DNA of 64,000 nucleotides, taken from positions 190,114-254,113 of the forward strand of contig CAVPHW010000011.1 in NCBI GenBank assembly GCA_963704835.1. The letters are read 5' to 3'. The notes beneath the pieces were generated by a model. The model saw only the letters and a list, made by a program, of their open reading frames with translations. It made no database searches and was not told the DNA's origin. Position numbers and translations under genes: made by a program. Positions 55,657 through 63,459 of the stretch are shown one piece after another (the stretch's first letter is position 1; every line of letters begins with the position of its first letter). The stretch comes from GCA-2746605 sp963704835 (GTDB taxonomy: Bacteria; Bacteroidota; Ignavibacteria; Ignavibacteriales; Melioribacteraceae).

Positions 55657-58536
55657 ATGGAAAATCAAACTTCACCATTAGTTGCCCTTGGCGGATCAGC
55701 CGGAGGATTAGATGCGTTTGAAAAATTTTTTCTAAGTGTACCCTCAGATACCGGAATTGTTTTTGTTGTTATTGCACACCTTAGCCCAAATCATATAAGT
55801 ATATTGCCAGAACTGCTCCAAAGAAAAACTGAAATGAAGGTTATTCCTATTAAAAATAGAACTTCAATTCAGCCAAATACAGTTTACGTTATACCACCTG
55901 ATATGATGTTGAATATTAAAAAGAACAAACTATATCTTAAACATATTGATCATACGAATAGAGTAAATCTTCCTATTGATTATTTTCTAACTGAACTATC
56001 TAAGAACCATAAAACAAAAGCTGGTTGTATTATTTTTTCGGGAACTGGAACAGACGGAACAATTGGTCTTAAAGCAATAAAGAATTGTGGAGGAATAACG
56101 TTTGCTCAAGATCCTGAATCGGCTAAATATGACGGAATGCCTAAAAGTGCGATTGCAACGGGTTTAGTAGACTATATTCTTCCACCGGAAAAAATAATTG
56201 AACAATTAACTGGTTACTTTGAAAAAGGGAATGTTTTCGTTACTCAAAAGGTGGAATCTATAACTGAAAATACAACAGATAACCTTACCCAGATTAATAA
56301 TTTACTTTTATCAGAAACTGGTCACGATTTTTCTCACTACAAAGCGAACACCATTCTAAGAAGATTGGATAGACGAATGGCAATGAACCAGATTAATAAT
56401 TTAAAAGACTATATAAACTTTCTAAAAATAAGTAACTCTGAAATCCATTTACTCTTCAAAGATATACTAATTGGTGTTACAAATTTTTTTAGAGATACTG
56501 AAGTATTTCAAGAATTAAGAGAAAAAACAATTCCAAATCTCCTAATCCAAAAAGAAGATGGCTCCACTATTAGGGTGTGGATACCGGCGTGCAGTACTGG
56601 AGAAGAAGCCTATTCAATAGGAATGTTAATAAGTGAGGTAGCGAAAGATTTAAATAAGCATTTTGAAGTTAAGATATTTAGTACCGATCTTGATGAAGAA
56701 GCAATAAGGTTTGCAAGAATAGGCAGATATCACAAATCTCAGATTTCTGAAATCAGTGAAGCAAGACTAAATAAGTTTTTTACCAAAGAAGATGGCGGAT
56801 ACTATAAAGTAACTAAAAAACTAAGAGACATGATAGTTTTTGCAGAACAAGATATTATAAAAGATCCCCCTTTCGCAAAATTAGACATGCTTTCTTGTAG
56901 AAATTTATTAATTTATTTAGATCAGGAACTCCAAAAAAAAATTATAAATCTATATTACTACAGCCTAGAACCGGGTGGAATTCTTCTACTTGGAACTTCT
57001 GAAACAATTGGATCTGATATTGATTTTTTTACTGTAGTAAATAAAAAACTGAAGATATACGAAAGAACACCTAAGTCTCTCAAAAAATCCTTAGCCGTTA
57101 GTTTTAATTCTATAGGAAAGCTAATTGAAAATGTAAATAATCAGGCAATAAAAATGAATGAAAATAATTTTGAATTTGACCATCTGGCATTAGTTGAAAC
57201 TATACTAAAACAGAGCAATAATCCACCTTGTGTAATAATTGATAAAGTTGGAAAAATATTTTATATAAATGGGAAAACTGGAAAATATTTAGAACCTCCA
57301 ATTGGTAAACCAGAGATGAATATACTAGCAATGGCGCGATCGGGACTTAAATTAAAATTATCAAGAGCAATCAATAATGTTATTGTTGATAAGGAAGCAG
57401 TGATTGGAGAAAAAGTAAAAATTAGAATCAATGGAATTAATGCAAATGTTAATCTTTCTGTAAAGCCTTTTTTAATTCCAAAATATAGAAGTGACTTATT
57501 ATTGGTTTTATTTGAAGAAATAAAATCCAAACCAGAAGAAGGCAGCAATATTTCTGATGAAAATGAAATAATGCATACCGAAAATCTTAGAGAAGAATTA
57601 GCCTTTACAACAGAAAAACTGCAAACTACCATTGAGGAACTTGAAACATCAAATGAGGAGCTAAAATCAGCTAACGAAGAATTGCAATCGACAAATGAAG
57701 AGCTTCAATCTGCTAATGAAGAATTGGAGACATCCAAGGAAGAACTTCAATCAATGAACGAGGAATCATCAACAGTTAATAATGAGCTGCAAAATAGAAT
57801 TGAAAGTTTGGCTATAGCAAATGATGATATGAAAAATCTTTTAGATAGTACATCGGTGGCTGTAATTTTTCTTGATCAAAAATTAAAAATAAGAAGATTT
57901 ACTTCAAGTGCTACCCAAATAATGCCCTTAAAAAAGGGAGATGTAGGCAGAGATATTACCGACTTTTCATCGAACCTAATCAATTTTGATATTGAAGCTA
58001 AATCAAAAAAAGTGTTAGATTCTTTAGCCATTCAGGAGTGGGAAGTAGAGAGCTCATCAGGGAAATACTATTTTATTAAGATTAGACCCTACAGAACAAC
58101 AAATAATGTTATTGATGGTATTGTAATTACGCTAGAAGACATTACAAATCTAAAAATTGTAGAAAAAACGTCAAGGCTTGCGGTTGTATTACGTGATTCA
58201 AATGATGCCATTTCATTGATTGATAAGGATGGAAAAATACTAGCTTGGAATAAAGGGGCTGAAAAACTCTATGGATACTCCGAAGTAGCCGCCCTTAAAA
58301 TAAATTATAAGGAATTACTTTTAGGTAAAACAAAAACTGAAAAGAATAAATTATTTAATAAATTTATCAAAATTGATAAAACTAAAACTTTTAAAGATAC
58401 CCGGATTACAAAAAGAGGGAAAAGATTAGAGGTATTATCGACCATTACTCTTCTAAATGATGAAAAATCAAAAAACAAATTATTTGCACTAACTGAATTA
58501 GATATTGCTAAAATTAAAGAAATTGTTGAATCATAG
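55657..58536 (+). CDS. CheB-CheR fusion protein with coiled coil and C-terminal PAS
   Basis: 959 residues. CheB methylesterase domain 1-195 with catalytic Ser14 (GGSAGGLDAF), His41 (VIAHLSPNH) and Asp133 (GTGTDGTIGLKA). CheR methyltransferase about 215-490 with RRLDRRM, VTNFFRD and the SAM-binding WIPACSTGEEAYSIG. Then a PAS-like segment and a heptad coiled coil at about 645-725 built of repeated ELQSTNEELQSANEELE units. A first PAS follows (LDSTSVAVIFLDQKLKIRRF) and a second from about 850 (SNDAISLIDKDGKILAWNKG). No kinase domain is present, unlike many CheBR fusions; the kinase may be the next gene. Receptor-methylation control outside classical chemotaxis is the usual inference. Confidence 0.92.
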   Translation: MENQTSPLVALGGSAGGLDAFEKFFLSVPSDTGIVFVVIAHLSPNHISILPELLQRKTEMKVIPIKNRTSIQPNTVYVIPPDMMLNIKKNKLYLKHIDHTNRVNLPIDYFLTELSKNHKTKAGCIIFSGTGTDGTIGLKAIKNCGGITFAQDPESAKYDGMPKSAIATGLVDYILPPEKIIEQLTGYFEKGNVFVTQKVESITENTTDNLTQINNLLLSETGHDFSHYKANTILRRLDRRMAMNQINNLKDYINFLKISNSEIHLLFKDILIGVTNFFRDTEVFQELREKTIPNLLIQKEDGSTIRVWIPACSTGEEAYSIGMLISEVAKDLNKHFEVKIFSTDLDEEAIRFARIGRYHKSQISEISEARLNKFFTKEDGGYYKVTKKLRDMIVFAEQDIIKDPPFAKLDMLSCRNLLIYLDQELQKKIINLYYYSLEPGGILLLGTSETIGSDIDFFTVVNKKLKIYERTPKSLKKSLAVSFNSIGKLIENVNNQAIKMNENNFEFDHLALVETILKQSNNPPCVIIDKVGKIFYINGKTGKYLEPPIGKPEMNILAMARSGLKLKLSRAINNVIVDKEAVIGEKVKIRINGINANVNLSVKPFLIPKYRSDLLLVLFEEIKSKPEEGSNISDENEIMHTENLREELAFTTEKLQTTIEELETSNEELKSANEELQSTNEELQSANEELETSKEELQSMNEESSTVNNELQNRIESLAIANDDMKNLLDSTSVAVIFLDQKLKIRRFTSSATQIMPLKKGDVGRDITDFSSNLINFDIEAKSKKVLDSLAIQEWEVESSSGKYYFIKIRPYRTTNNVIDGIVITLEDITNLKIVEKTSRLAVVLRDSNDAISLIDKDGKILAWNKGAEKLYGYSEVAALKINYKELLLGKTKTEKNKLFNKFIKIDKTKTFKDTRITKRGKRLEVLSTITLLNDEKSKNKLFALTELDIAKIKEIVES

Positions 58537-58594
58537 ATTCTTATTATTAGACAAATAATTAATCAGAATTATTCTATTCTGGTTTGGAGGAAGT

Positions 58595-60221
58595 ATCAAA
58601 AAGACTGATCAATTTAATGCTTTCCGCAAATTAGCAGAAAAAAGGCTGAAATTAAATGAAGAAATCTCACCAGATCTATCAGAAGAAGAAGTATTCAAAT
58701 TATATCACGAATTCCAAACCTATAAAATTGAACTTGAACTTCAGAATGAGGAACTCAGAGAATCGCAGTCAAGACTTATTGAGTCTCAAGATAATTTTGT
58801 TAAACTTTACGATTTTGCCCCTGTAAGCTACATTTCAGTAACTCAAAAAGGATTGATTGTAAGAGCAAACCTAACAGCTACAGAATTATTTGGAGTAGAG
58901 AGAAAAAATTTAATTAAAAAAAGATTTTCCCAATTCATTAAGCGAGAAGACCAGGATTTATTTTATTTACTGAGAAAAAAATTACTTGATACAGAAGTAA
59001 GACAATCTGAGGAGCTAAGAATAGTAAATAATAAAGGAATTGAAACTTGGGTTGATCTTAGAGCCGATTTATCACATAACGATATGGACAAAACTCAGTT
59101 GAATATTGTACTTACTGATATAACTGAAAGAAAAGAGATTGAAATGCAGCATAGATTAAGTGAAGAAAGGTTTCAGCAATTATTCGATAATATGTTTAAT
59201 GGAGTTGCTCTCTATCAACCTATAAACGATGGAGAAGATTTTATAATTCTTGATCTTAATAAAGAAGGTGAAAAATTAAGTAATATAAAAAGAGAGGATA
59301 TAATTGGGAAAAAAGTTACTGAGAGTATTTCCCTCCATTAAGGACATAGGATTATTTAAAGTTTTCCAAGAAGTAAACAAAACTGGTAAACCAAAACATT
59401 TTCCATTAACTAGATATGAAGATAAACGAATTACTCAATGGGTTGAAAATCATATATATAAATTACCAGGTGGACAAATTGTTGCGATATATAAAGATAG
59501 CAGTGCCGAAAAATTGGCTCAAGACGAATTAAGAGAAAGTGAAAATAGTCTAAAAATATCTGGACAAAAATTAAAAAACTTAACCAATCACATCAATAAA
59601 TTAAGAGAAAAAGAGAGAAAAGAAATATCAAGAGAAATACACGATGATATTGGTCAAGCACTTACCGCATTAAAATTAGATTTATCATGGATTTCTAAAA
59701 AACGCAAAATAAAAGCTGATGATATTTTAGTTAAAATTGAGGAGATGAAACAAAATATTGACCAAACTATTAAATCAATTCAAAAAATTTCATTGGAACT
59801 AAGACCGGGACTTTTGGATGATCTTGGATTAGTTTATGCAATAAAATGGCAATGCAAACAGTTTTCATCTCGTTCCGGTATTAAATCCGCTGTAAAAATA
59901 TCTTCGGAAGATTTAATAGTTGATGAAACCATCAGTGTTGAATTATTTAGAATTTTACAGGAAGTATTAACCAATGTTTCAAGACACTCCAATGCTTCCA
60001 AGGTTAAGGTTACTCTCCAAGAAAAGAAAAATATATTAGAATTAAAAATTGTAGATAATGGTATTGGCATTACTGAAAAAAAAATTGATGATGCTAATTC
60101 ACTAGGTTTAATAGGAATACATGAACGAGTGAACTCAATAAATGGCACAATCTTAATTAAGGGCAAAAAAAATATTGGTACAGAAATTTCTGTAAAAGTT
60201 AAATTATACCGGGGGGAATAA
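58595..60221 (+). pseudogene. PAS sensor kinase of the NarX type (HisKA_3), one frameshift, no standard start codon
   Basis: The frame opens after an excellent GGAGGAAGT at 58586-58594 with ATC, not ATG, at 58595-58597 (then KKTDQFNAFRKLAEKRLKLN). No ATG, GTG or TTG occurs between the upstream stop and this point; the first TTG is at 58850. Two PAS domains follow: YDFAPVSYISVTQKGLIV and FQQLFDNMFNGVALYQPI. One extra base near 59319 (GKKVTE to VFPSIKDIGLF) splits it into 58853-59341 and 59304-60221. HisKA_3 box KEISREIHDDIGQALTALKL and ATPase boxes EVLTNVSRHSNASKV, DNGIGI and LGLIGIHERV are intact. It ends 4 bases before a NarL-type regulator, its evident partner. Confidence 0.82.
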
Positions 60222-60225
60222 TATT

Positions 60226-60870
60226 ATGAAAATTCTTGTAGCTGATGATCATAGCGTTGTGCGGAAAGGTTTAATTCAAATAATTAATGAAATGAGTGAT
60301 GTAAGCACTATTGATGAAGCTGTAAATGGTTTTGAAGTGTTAGAAAAAACCAAATTGAGAAACTATGATCTGTTAGTACTTGATCTTTCAATGCCCGACA
60401 AAAATGGTTTTGATGTTTTAAAAGATTTGAAAATTCAAAAGCCAAACTTGCCTGTTTTAGTCTTAAGTACTTATCCGGAAGAATTATTTGCTATAAGATC
60501 ATTCAAGGCTGGAGCTTTGGGTTATTTGAATAAAAATTCCGCACCAGATGAACTAGTAAAAGCAATTAGAAAAGTATCTTCAGGTGGTAAGTATATTTCC
60601 GAATCTTTAAAAGATAATTTGGCTGAACATTTTGGAGAAGAGATAAATCAACTTCCTCATGAAAGGCTTACTGATAGAGAGATTCAAGTTTTTCAGATGA
60701 TAGCTGAAGGTAAATCAAGTTTACAAATTTCTCAAGATCTTTCACTAAGTAGTAAAACAATAAGTACACATAAATCAAATATATTAGAAAAAATGGATCT
60801 TACAAATACCGCCCAAATTGTAATTTATGCAATTCAAAATAATTTGATTGATAAAAAAACTAAAATTTAA
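60226..60870 (+). CDS. NarL/FixJ-type response regulator
   Basis: 214 residues. Receiver with acidic pair in LVADDHS and phospho-acceptor Asp53 (LLVLDLSMPDKNG), conserved Thr/Ser in LVLSTYPEE and Lys in YLNKNSAPDEL. C-terminal LuxR helix-turn-helix LTDREIQVFQMIAEGKSSLQ, then SLSSKTISTHKSNILEKM. Directly downstream of the HisKA_3 kinase (4-base gap), a NarX-NarL-like pair; preceded in the same direction by the CheB-CheR fusion. Targets unknown. Confidence 0.95.
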   Translation: MKILVADDHSVVRKGLIQIINEMSDVSTIDEAVNGFEVLEKTKLRNYDLLVLDLSMPDKNGFDVLKDLKIQKPNLPVLVLSTYPEELFAIRSFKAGALGYLNKNSAPDELVKAIRKVSSGGKYISESLKDNLAEHFGEEINQLPHERLTDREIQVFQMIAEGKSSLQISQDLSLSSKTISTHKSNILEKMDLTNTAQIVIYAIQNNLIDKKTKI

Positions 60871-60907
60871 AATGATACTTTACTTTGGAATAATTACAAA
60901 AGATTAA

Positions 60908-61546
60908 CTACGGTTTGTACAAACCTGCTTCATTTGCACCTTGTAAGCCAGCTTTGTATAATCTTTCATCTACAATTGATAAACCTTTTATCATATTGGG
61001 AGTCATTAAATTAAACTGCTTTATTTCATCAAGTCGCTGAGCAATCATTTCCAAGGACTTATCGGTTTTCATCCAATCATATTTATCGAATGATTTAAGA
61101 TTTAATGGAGTTGTATAGCCACGTAAGGTTTTTTCACGTGCTAAATTATAATATTGCTCAAAATATGATAATACTAATTCGCGGAGATTCCGATAAATAG
61201 GTTCGCGAAATCTTAATCCGGCAAAGTTTGATTTTGCAATAGCTCCCCAATGACCATCAATCTTAAATAAAGCTAAAAGGTGGTCGTCATCTCTATCATT
61301 TGGAATCATATCGAGGATTAAAGGTTGAAATCCAATTTCTCTTAATATGGCAGCCGCAAACAATGCTCCATCAAAACAATGACCAACTCTATCTTTGAGA
61401 ACTTGAAGTGGGCAACGGTAAATTGGCTCGCTGCTGTATTGGATTGAATCGAGGAAAGACTGTATCTTTTGCGGAGAATTTAATTTAGATATAGTATTCT
61501 TTTCTTTTTTGGTTAGTGCTTTATCAAGTGTAAGTTTTGATATCAT
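60908..61546 (-). CDS. Transglutaminase-like superfamily protein (hypothetical)
   Basis: 212 residues, no signal peptide. VGHCFDGALFAAAILREIGF around Cys57 and DDDHLLALFKIDGHWGAIAK around His89 match the Cys and His of the transglutaminase-like (papain-fold) superfamily; an Asp/Asn follows. The second half (EPIYRNLRELVLSYFEQYYN) is helical and unrecognised. Present as a stand-alone soluble protein in various bacteria; function unknown. It ends 38 bases past the response regulator stop, convergent with it. Confidence 0.75.
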   Translation of the reverse strand: MISKLTLDKALTKKEKNTISKLNSPQKIQSFLDSIQYSSEPIYRCPLQVLKDRVGHCFDGALFAAAILREIGFQPLILDMIPNDRDDDHLLALFKIDGHWGAIAKSNFAGLRFREPIYRNLRELVLSYFEQYYNLAREKTLRGYTTPLNLKSFDKYDWMKTDKSLEMIAQRLDEIKQFNLMTPNMIKGLSIVDERLYKAGLQGANEAGLYKP

Positions 61547-61667
61547 AAAAGCCTCTTTAATTTATGACAAATTCTAAATTAACTGCAAAAAATAGAACTA
61601 TATTCAACAAATAATAATGAAAGGTAAAACAAAACGCTCTTTTATTTTTTGAAAAACTAATTTAAAG

Positions 61668-61683
61668 GTGGCAACTGCCACCA
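61668..61683. repeat. Perfect short inverted repeat
   Basis: GGTGGCA-AC-TGCCACC, a seven-base stem with a two-base loop, in the 180-base intergenic stretch before the GIY-YIG array. It has no T run and is not an obvious terminator; it may be a remnant of a mobile repeat or a protein-binding palindrome. Confidence 0.55.
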
Positions 61684-61812
61684 AGTTAAACCAAAAACCA
61701 GATATTGAGAAAAGCCCTTTTTTAAAAAAACCTTACAAAGAATGTAAGGTTTAATATGCGGGGCCGACGAGACTTCCCGAGTAAGAAAGAAAAAAAAAAA
61801 GAGACTTCCCGA

Positions 61813-62076
61813 CTAATCGGGACGACCTCCTTTAGCCTCAATTAGCAACTCAATATATTTTCTACTTTTTTTACTTTTAATTTCAAGTTCACGCTTAATA
61901 GCTTCTGATTTAGTTTCAAATTGTTCAAAATAAACTAGTTGCCAAGGAATACCACTTTTGGTTGATTTGGTAGAACCGGAATTATGTTTATCAATTCGAG
62001 AAGCAAGGTTATGAGTATAACCAATGTAATATGATTTTTTGTAAATACTTTGTAATATGTAAGTGAAATAGTTCAT
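61813..62076 (-). CDS. GIY-YIG nuclease-like protein, array copy 1
   Basis: 87 residues from the ATG at 62074-62076 (MNYFTYILQSIYKKSYYIGY). The frame is open further upstream, but that part reads through the tRNA tail and terminator hairpin and is not taken as coding. GIY-YIG motif as TYIL (GIY position) and YYIGYTHNLASRIDKHN with the catalytic Arg in LASR; Glu in QLVYFEQFETKSEAIKRE. It is the small URI/UPF0213-type single-domain nuclease. The last residues GGRPD are encoded by DNA shared with the tRNA-Asp variable loop. No Shine-Dalgarno. Variant residues here: ILQ, QLVYF. Confidence 0.82.
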   Translation of the reverse strand: MNYFTYILQSIYKKSYYIGYTHNLASRIDKHNSGSTKSTKSGIPWQLVYFEQFETKSEAIKRELEIKSKKSRKYIELLIEAKGGRPD

Positions 62077-62137
62077 AAACAAAAAAACCTTACAAAGAAT
62101 GTAAGGTTTAATATGCGGGGCCGACGAGACTTCCCGA

Positions 62138-62401
62138 CTAATCGGGACGACCTCCTTTAGCCTCAATTAGCAACTCAATATATTTTCTACTTTTTTTACT
62201 TTTAATTTCAAGTTCACGTTTAATAGCTTCTGATTTAGTTTCAAATTGTTCAAAGTAAACTAGTTCCCAAGGAATTCCACTTTTGGTTGATTTGGTAAAA
62301 CCGGAATTGTGTTTGTCTATTCGAGAAGCAAGGTTATGAGTATAACCAATGTAATATGATTTTTTGTAAATACTTTGTAATATGTAAGTGAAATAGTTCA
62401 T
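62138..62401 (-). CDS. GIY-YIG nuclease-like protein, array copy 2
   Basis: 87 residues from the ATG at 62399-62401. Same domain and catalytic residues as copy 1 (62074 start); differs at NSGFTKSTKS (Ser to Phe) and ELVYF. It ends in the same GGRPD tail. The upstream terminator hairpin at 62411 should prevent read-through from the next unit, so expression is doubtful. Confidence 0.82.
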   Translation of the reverse strand: MNYFTYILQSIYKKSYYIGYTHNLASRIDKHNSGFTKSTKSGIPWELVYFEQFETKSEAIKRELEIKSKKSRKYIELLIEAKGGRPD

Positions 62402-62462
62402 AAACAAAAAAACCTTACAAAGAATGTAAGGTTTAATATGCGGGGCCGACAAGACTTCCCGA

Positions 62463-62726
62463 TTAATCGGGACGACCTCCTTTAGCCTCAATTAGCAGCT
62501 CAATATATTTTCTACTTTTTTTACTTTTAATTTCAAGTTCACGCTTAATAGCTTCTGATTTAGTTTCAAATTGTTCAAAGTAAACTAGTTTCCAAGGAAT
62601 TCTACTTTTGGTTGATTTGGTAGAACCGGAATTGTGTTTGTCTATTCGAGAGGCAAGGTTATGAGTGTAACCAATGTAATATGATTTTTTGTAAATACTT
62701 TGTATTATGTAAGTGAAATAGTTCAT
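62463..62726 (-). CDS. GIY-YIG nuclease-like protein, array copy 3
   Basis: 87 residues from the ATG at 62724-62726. All GIY-YIG landmarks kept (TYIIQ, YYIGYTHNLASR, FETKSEAIKRE). Variant residues: IIQ instead of ILQ, KSRIPWKLVYF. The junction below it carries CCGATTAATCGGG, one base different from other junctions. Confidence 0.82.
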   Translation of the reverse strand: MNYFTYIIQSIYKKSYYIGYTHNLASRIDKHNSGSTKSTKSRIPWKLVYFEQFETKSEAIKRELEIKSKKSRKYIELLIEAKGGRPD

Positions 62727-62787
62727 AAACAAAAAAACCTTACAAAGAATGTAAGGTTTAATATGCGGGGCCGACGAGACTTCCCGA

Positions 62788-63051
62788 CTAATCGGGACGA
62801 CCTCCTTTAGCCTCAATTAGCAACTCAATATATTTTCTACTTTTTTTACTTTTAATTTCAAGCTCACGTTTAATAGCTTCTGATTTAGTTTCAAATTGTT
62901 CAAAATAAACTAGTTCCCAAGGAATTCTACTTTTGGTTGATTTGGTAGAACCAGAATTATGTTTATCAATTCGAGAAGCAAGGTTATGAGTATAACCAAT
63001 GTAATATGATTTTTTGTAAATACTTTGTATTATGTAAGTGAAATAGTTCAT
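62788..63051 (-). CDS. GIY-YIG nuclease-like protein, array copy 4
   Basis: 87 residues from the ATG at 63049-63051. Domain intact. It shares TYIIQ and KSRIPW with copy 3 but has ELVYF as in copy 2, a mosaic pattern expected from unequal crossing-over or gene conversion among units. Confidence 0.82.
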   Translation of the reverse strand: MNYFTYIIQSIYKKSYYIGYTHNLASRIDKHNSGSTKSTKSRIPWELVYFEQFETKSEAIKRELEIKSKKSRKYIELLIEAKGGRPD

Positions 63052-63112
63052 AAACAAAAAAACCTTACAAAGAATGTAAGGTTTAATATGCGGGGCCGAC
63101 GAGACTTCCCGA

Positions 63113-63376
63113 CTAATCGGGACGACCTCCTTTAGCCTCAATTAGCAACTCAATATATTTTCTACTTTTTTTACTTTTAATTTCAAGTTCACGCTTAATT
63201 GCTTCAGATTTAGTTTCAAATTGTTCAAAATAAACTAGTTTCCAAGGAATTCCACTTTTGGTTGATTTGGTAGAACCAGCATTATGTTTATCAATTCGAG
63301 AAGCAAGGTTATGGGTGTAACCAATGTAATATGATTTTTTGTAAATACTTTGTATTATGTAAGTGAAATAGTTCAT
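63113..63376 (-). CDS. GIY-YIG nuclease-like protein, array copy 5
   Basis: 87 residues from the ATG at 63374-63376. The copy nearest the genuine tRNA-Asp 3' half. Domain intact (TYIIQ, YYIGYTHNLASR, KSGIPWKLVYF); NAGSTKS instead of NSGSTKS. Directly preceded on the minus strand by the terminator hairpin at 63386-63409 and the tRNA remnant at 63415-63459. Confidence 0.82.
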   Translation of the reverse strand: MNYFTYIIQSIYKKSYYIGYTHNLASRIDKHNAGSTKSTKSGIPWKLVYFEQFETKSEAIKRELEIKSKKSRKYIELLIEAKGGRPD

Positions 63377-63385
63377 AAACAAAAA

Positions 63386-63409
63386 AACCTTACAAAGAAT
63401 GTAAGGTTT
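63386..63409 (-). terminator. Terminator hairpin following the tRNA-Asp 3' end
   Basis: AAACCTTAC pairs with GTAAGGTTT; on the minus strand the hairpin is followed by TTTTTTTG, a standard intrinsic terminator placed a few bases after the tRNA 3' end. Copied in every unit of the array. Confidence 0.85.
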
Positions 63410-63414
63410 AATAT

Positions 63415-63459
63415 GCGGGGCCGACGAGACTCGAACTCGCGACCTCCTGCGTGACAGGC
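63415..63459 (-). tRNA. Isolated 3' half of tRNA-Asp(GTC), probable attachment site
   Basis: On the minus strand the sequence runs from the anticodon loop (CTGTCAC, anticodon GTC) through GCAGG, GGTCGCGAG, TTCGAGT, CTCGT and acceptor strand CGGCCCC plus discriminator G, fitting tRNA-Asp. The 5' half is missing: upstream of GCCTGTCAC the sequence is unrelated (TATATAGTTTA), and the 5' anticodon stem, D arm and acceptor strand are absent. A tRNA cut at the anticodon loop with a perfect 3' end is the classic footprint of a tyrosine-integrase att site. Not a functional tRNA. Confidence 0.8.

Larger units (their letters stand above)
61728..63420 (-). repeat. Tandem array: five 325-bp units, each a GIY-YIG gene plus terminator hairpin and tRNA-Asp 3' tail
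   Basis: The five ORF stops lie at 61813, 62138, 62463, 62788 and 63113, exactly 325 bases apart. Each junction holds the hairpin AAACCTTAC/GTAAGGTTT (starting at 61728, 62086, 62411, 62736, 63061 and 63386) and GCGGGGCCGACGAGACT, identical to the 3' end of tRNA-Asp seen from the plus strand at 63415-63459. In the five lower junctions the T-loop part of the tRNA is replaced by a palindrome of the TCCCGA-CTAA-TCGGGA type. At the low-coordinate end GAGACTTCCCGA is duplicated around an A-rich spacer (61770-61813). Units differ by scattered substitutions, so they are not one collapsed copy. Confidence 0.9.

Noticed and set aside
61813..63141. Longer 117-residue forms of the GIY-YIG ORFs beginning MRLKEVVPISREV
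   Set aside because: The extra 30 residues translate the tRNA-Asp tail and the terminator hairpin; the first copy lacks them and the domain starts at MNYFTYI.
61728..63420. CRISPR array
   Set aside because: The repeat unit is 325 bp and coding, with no short repeats separated by unique spacers.
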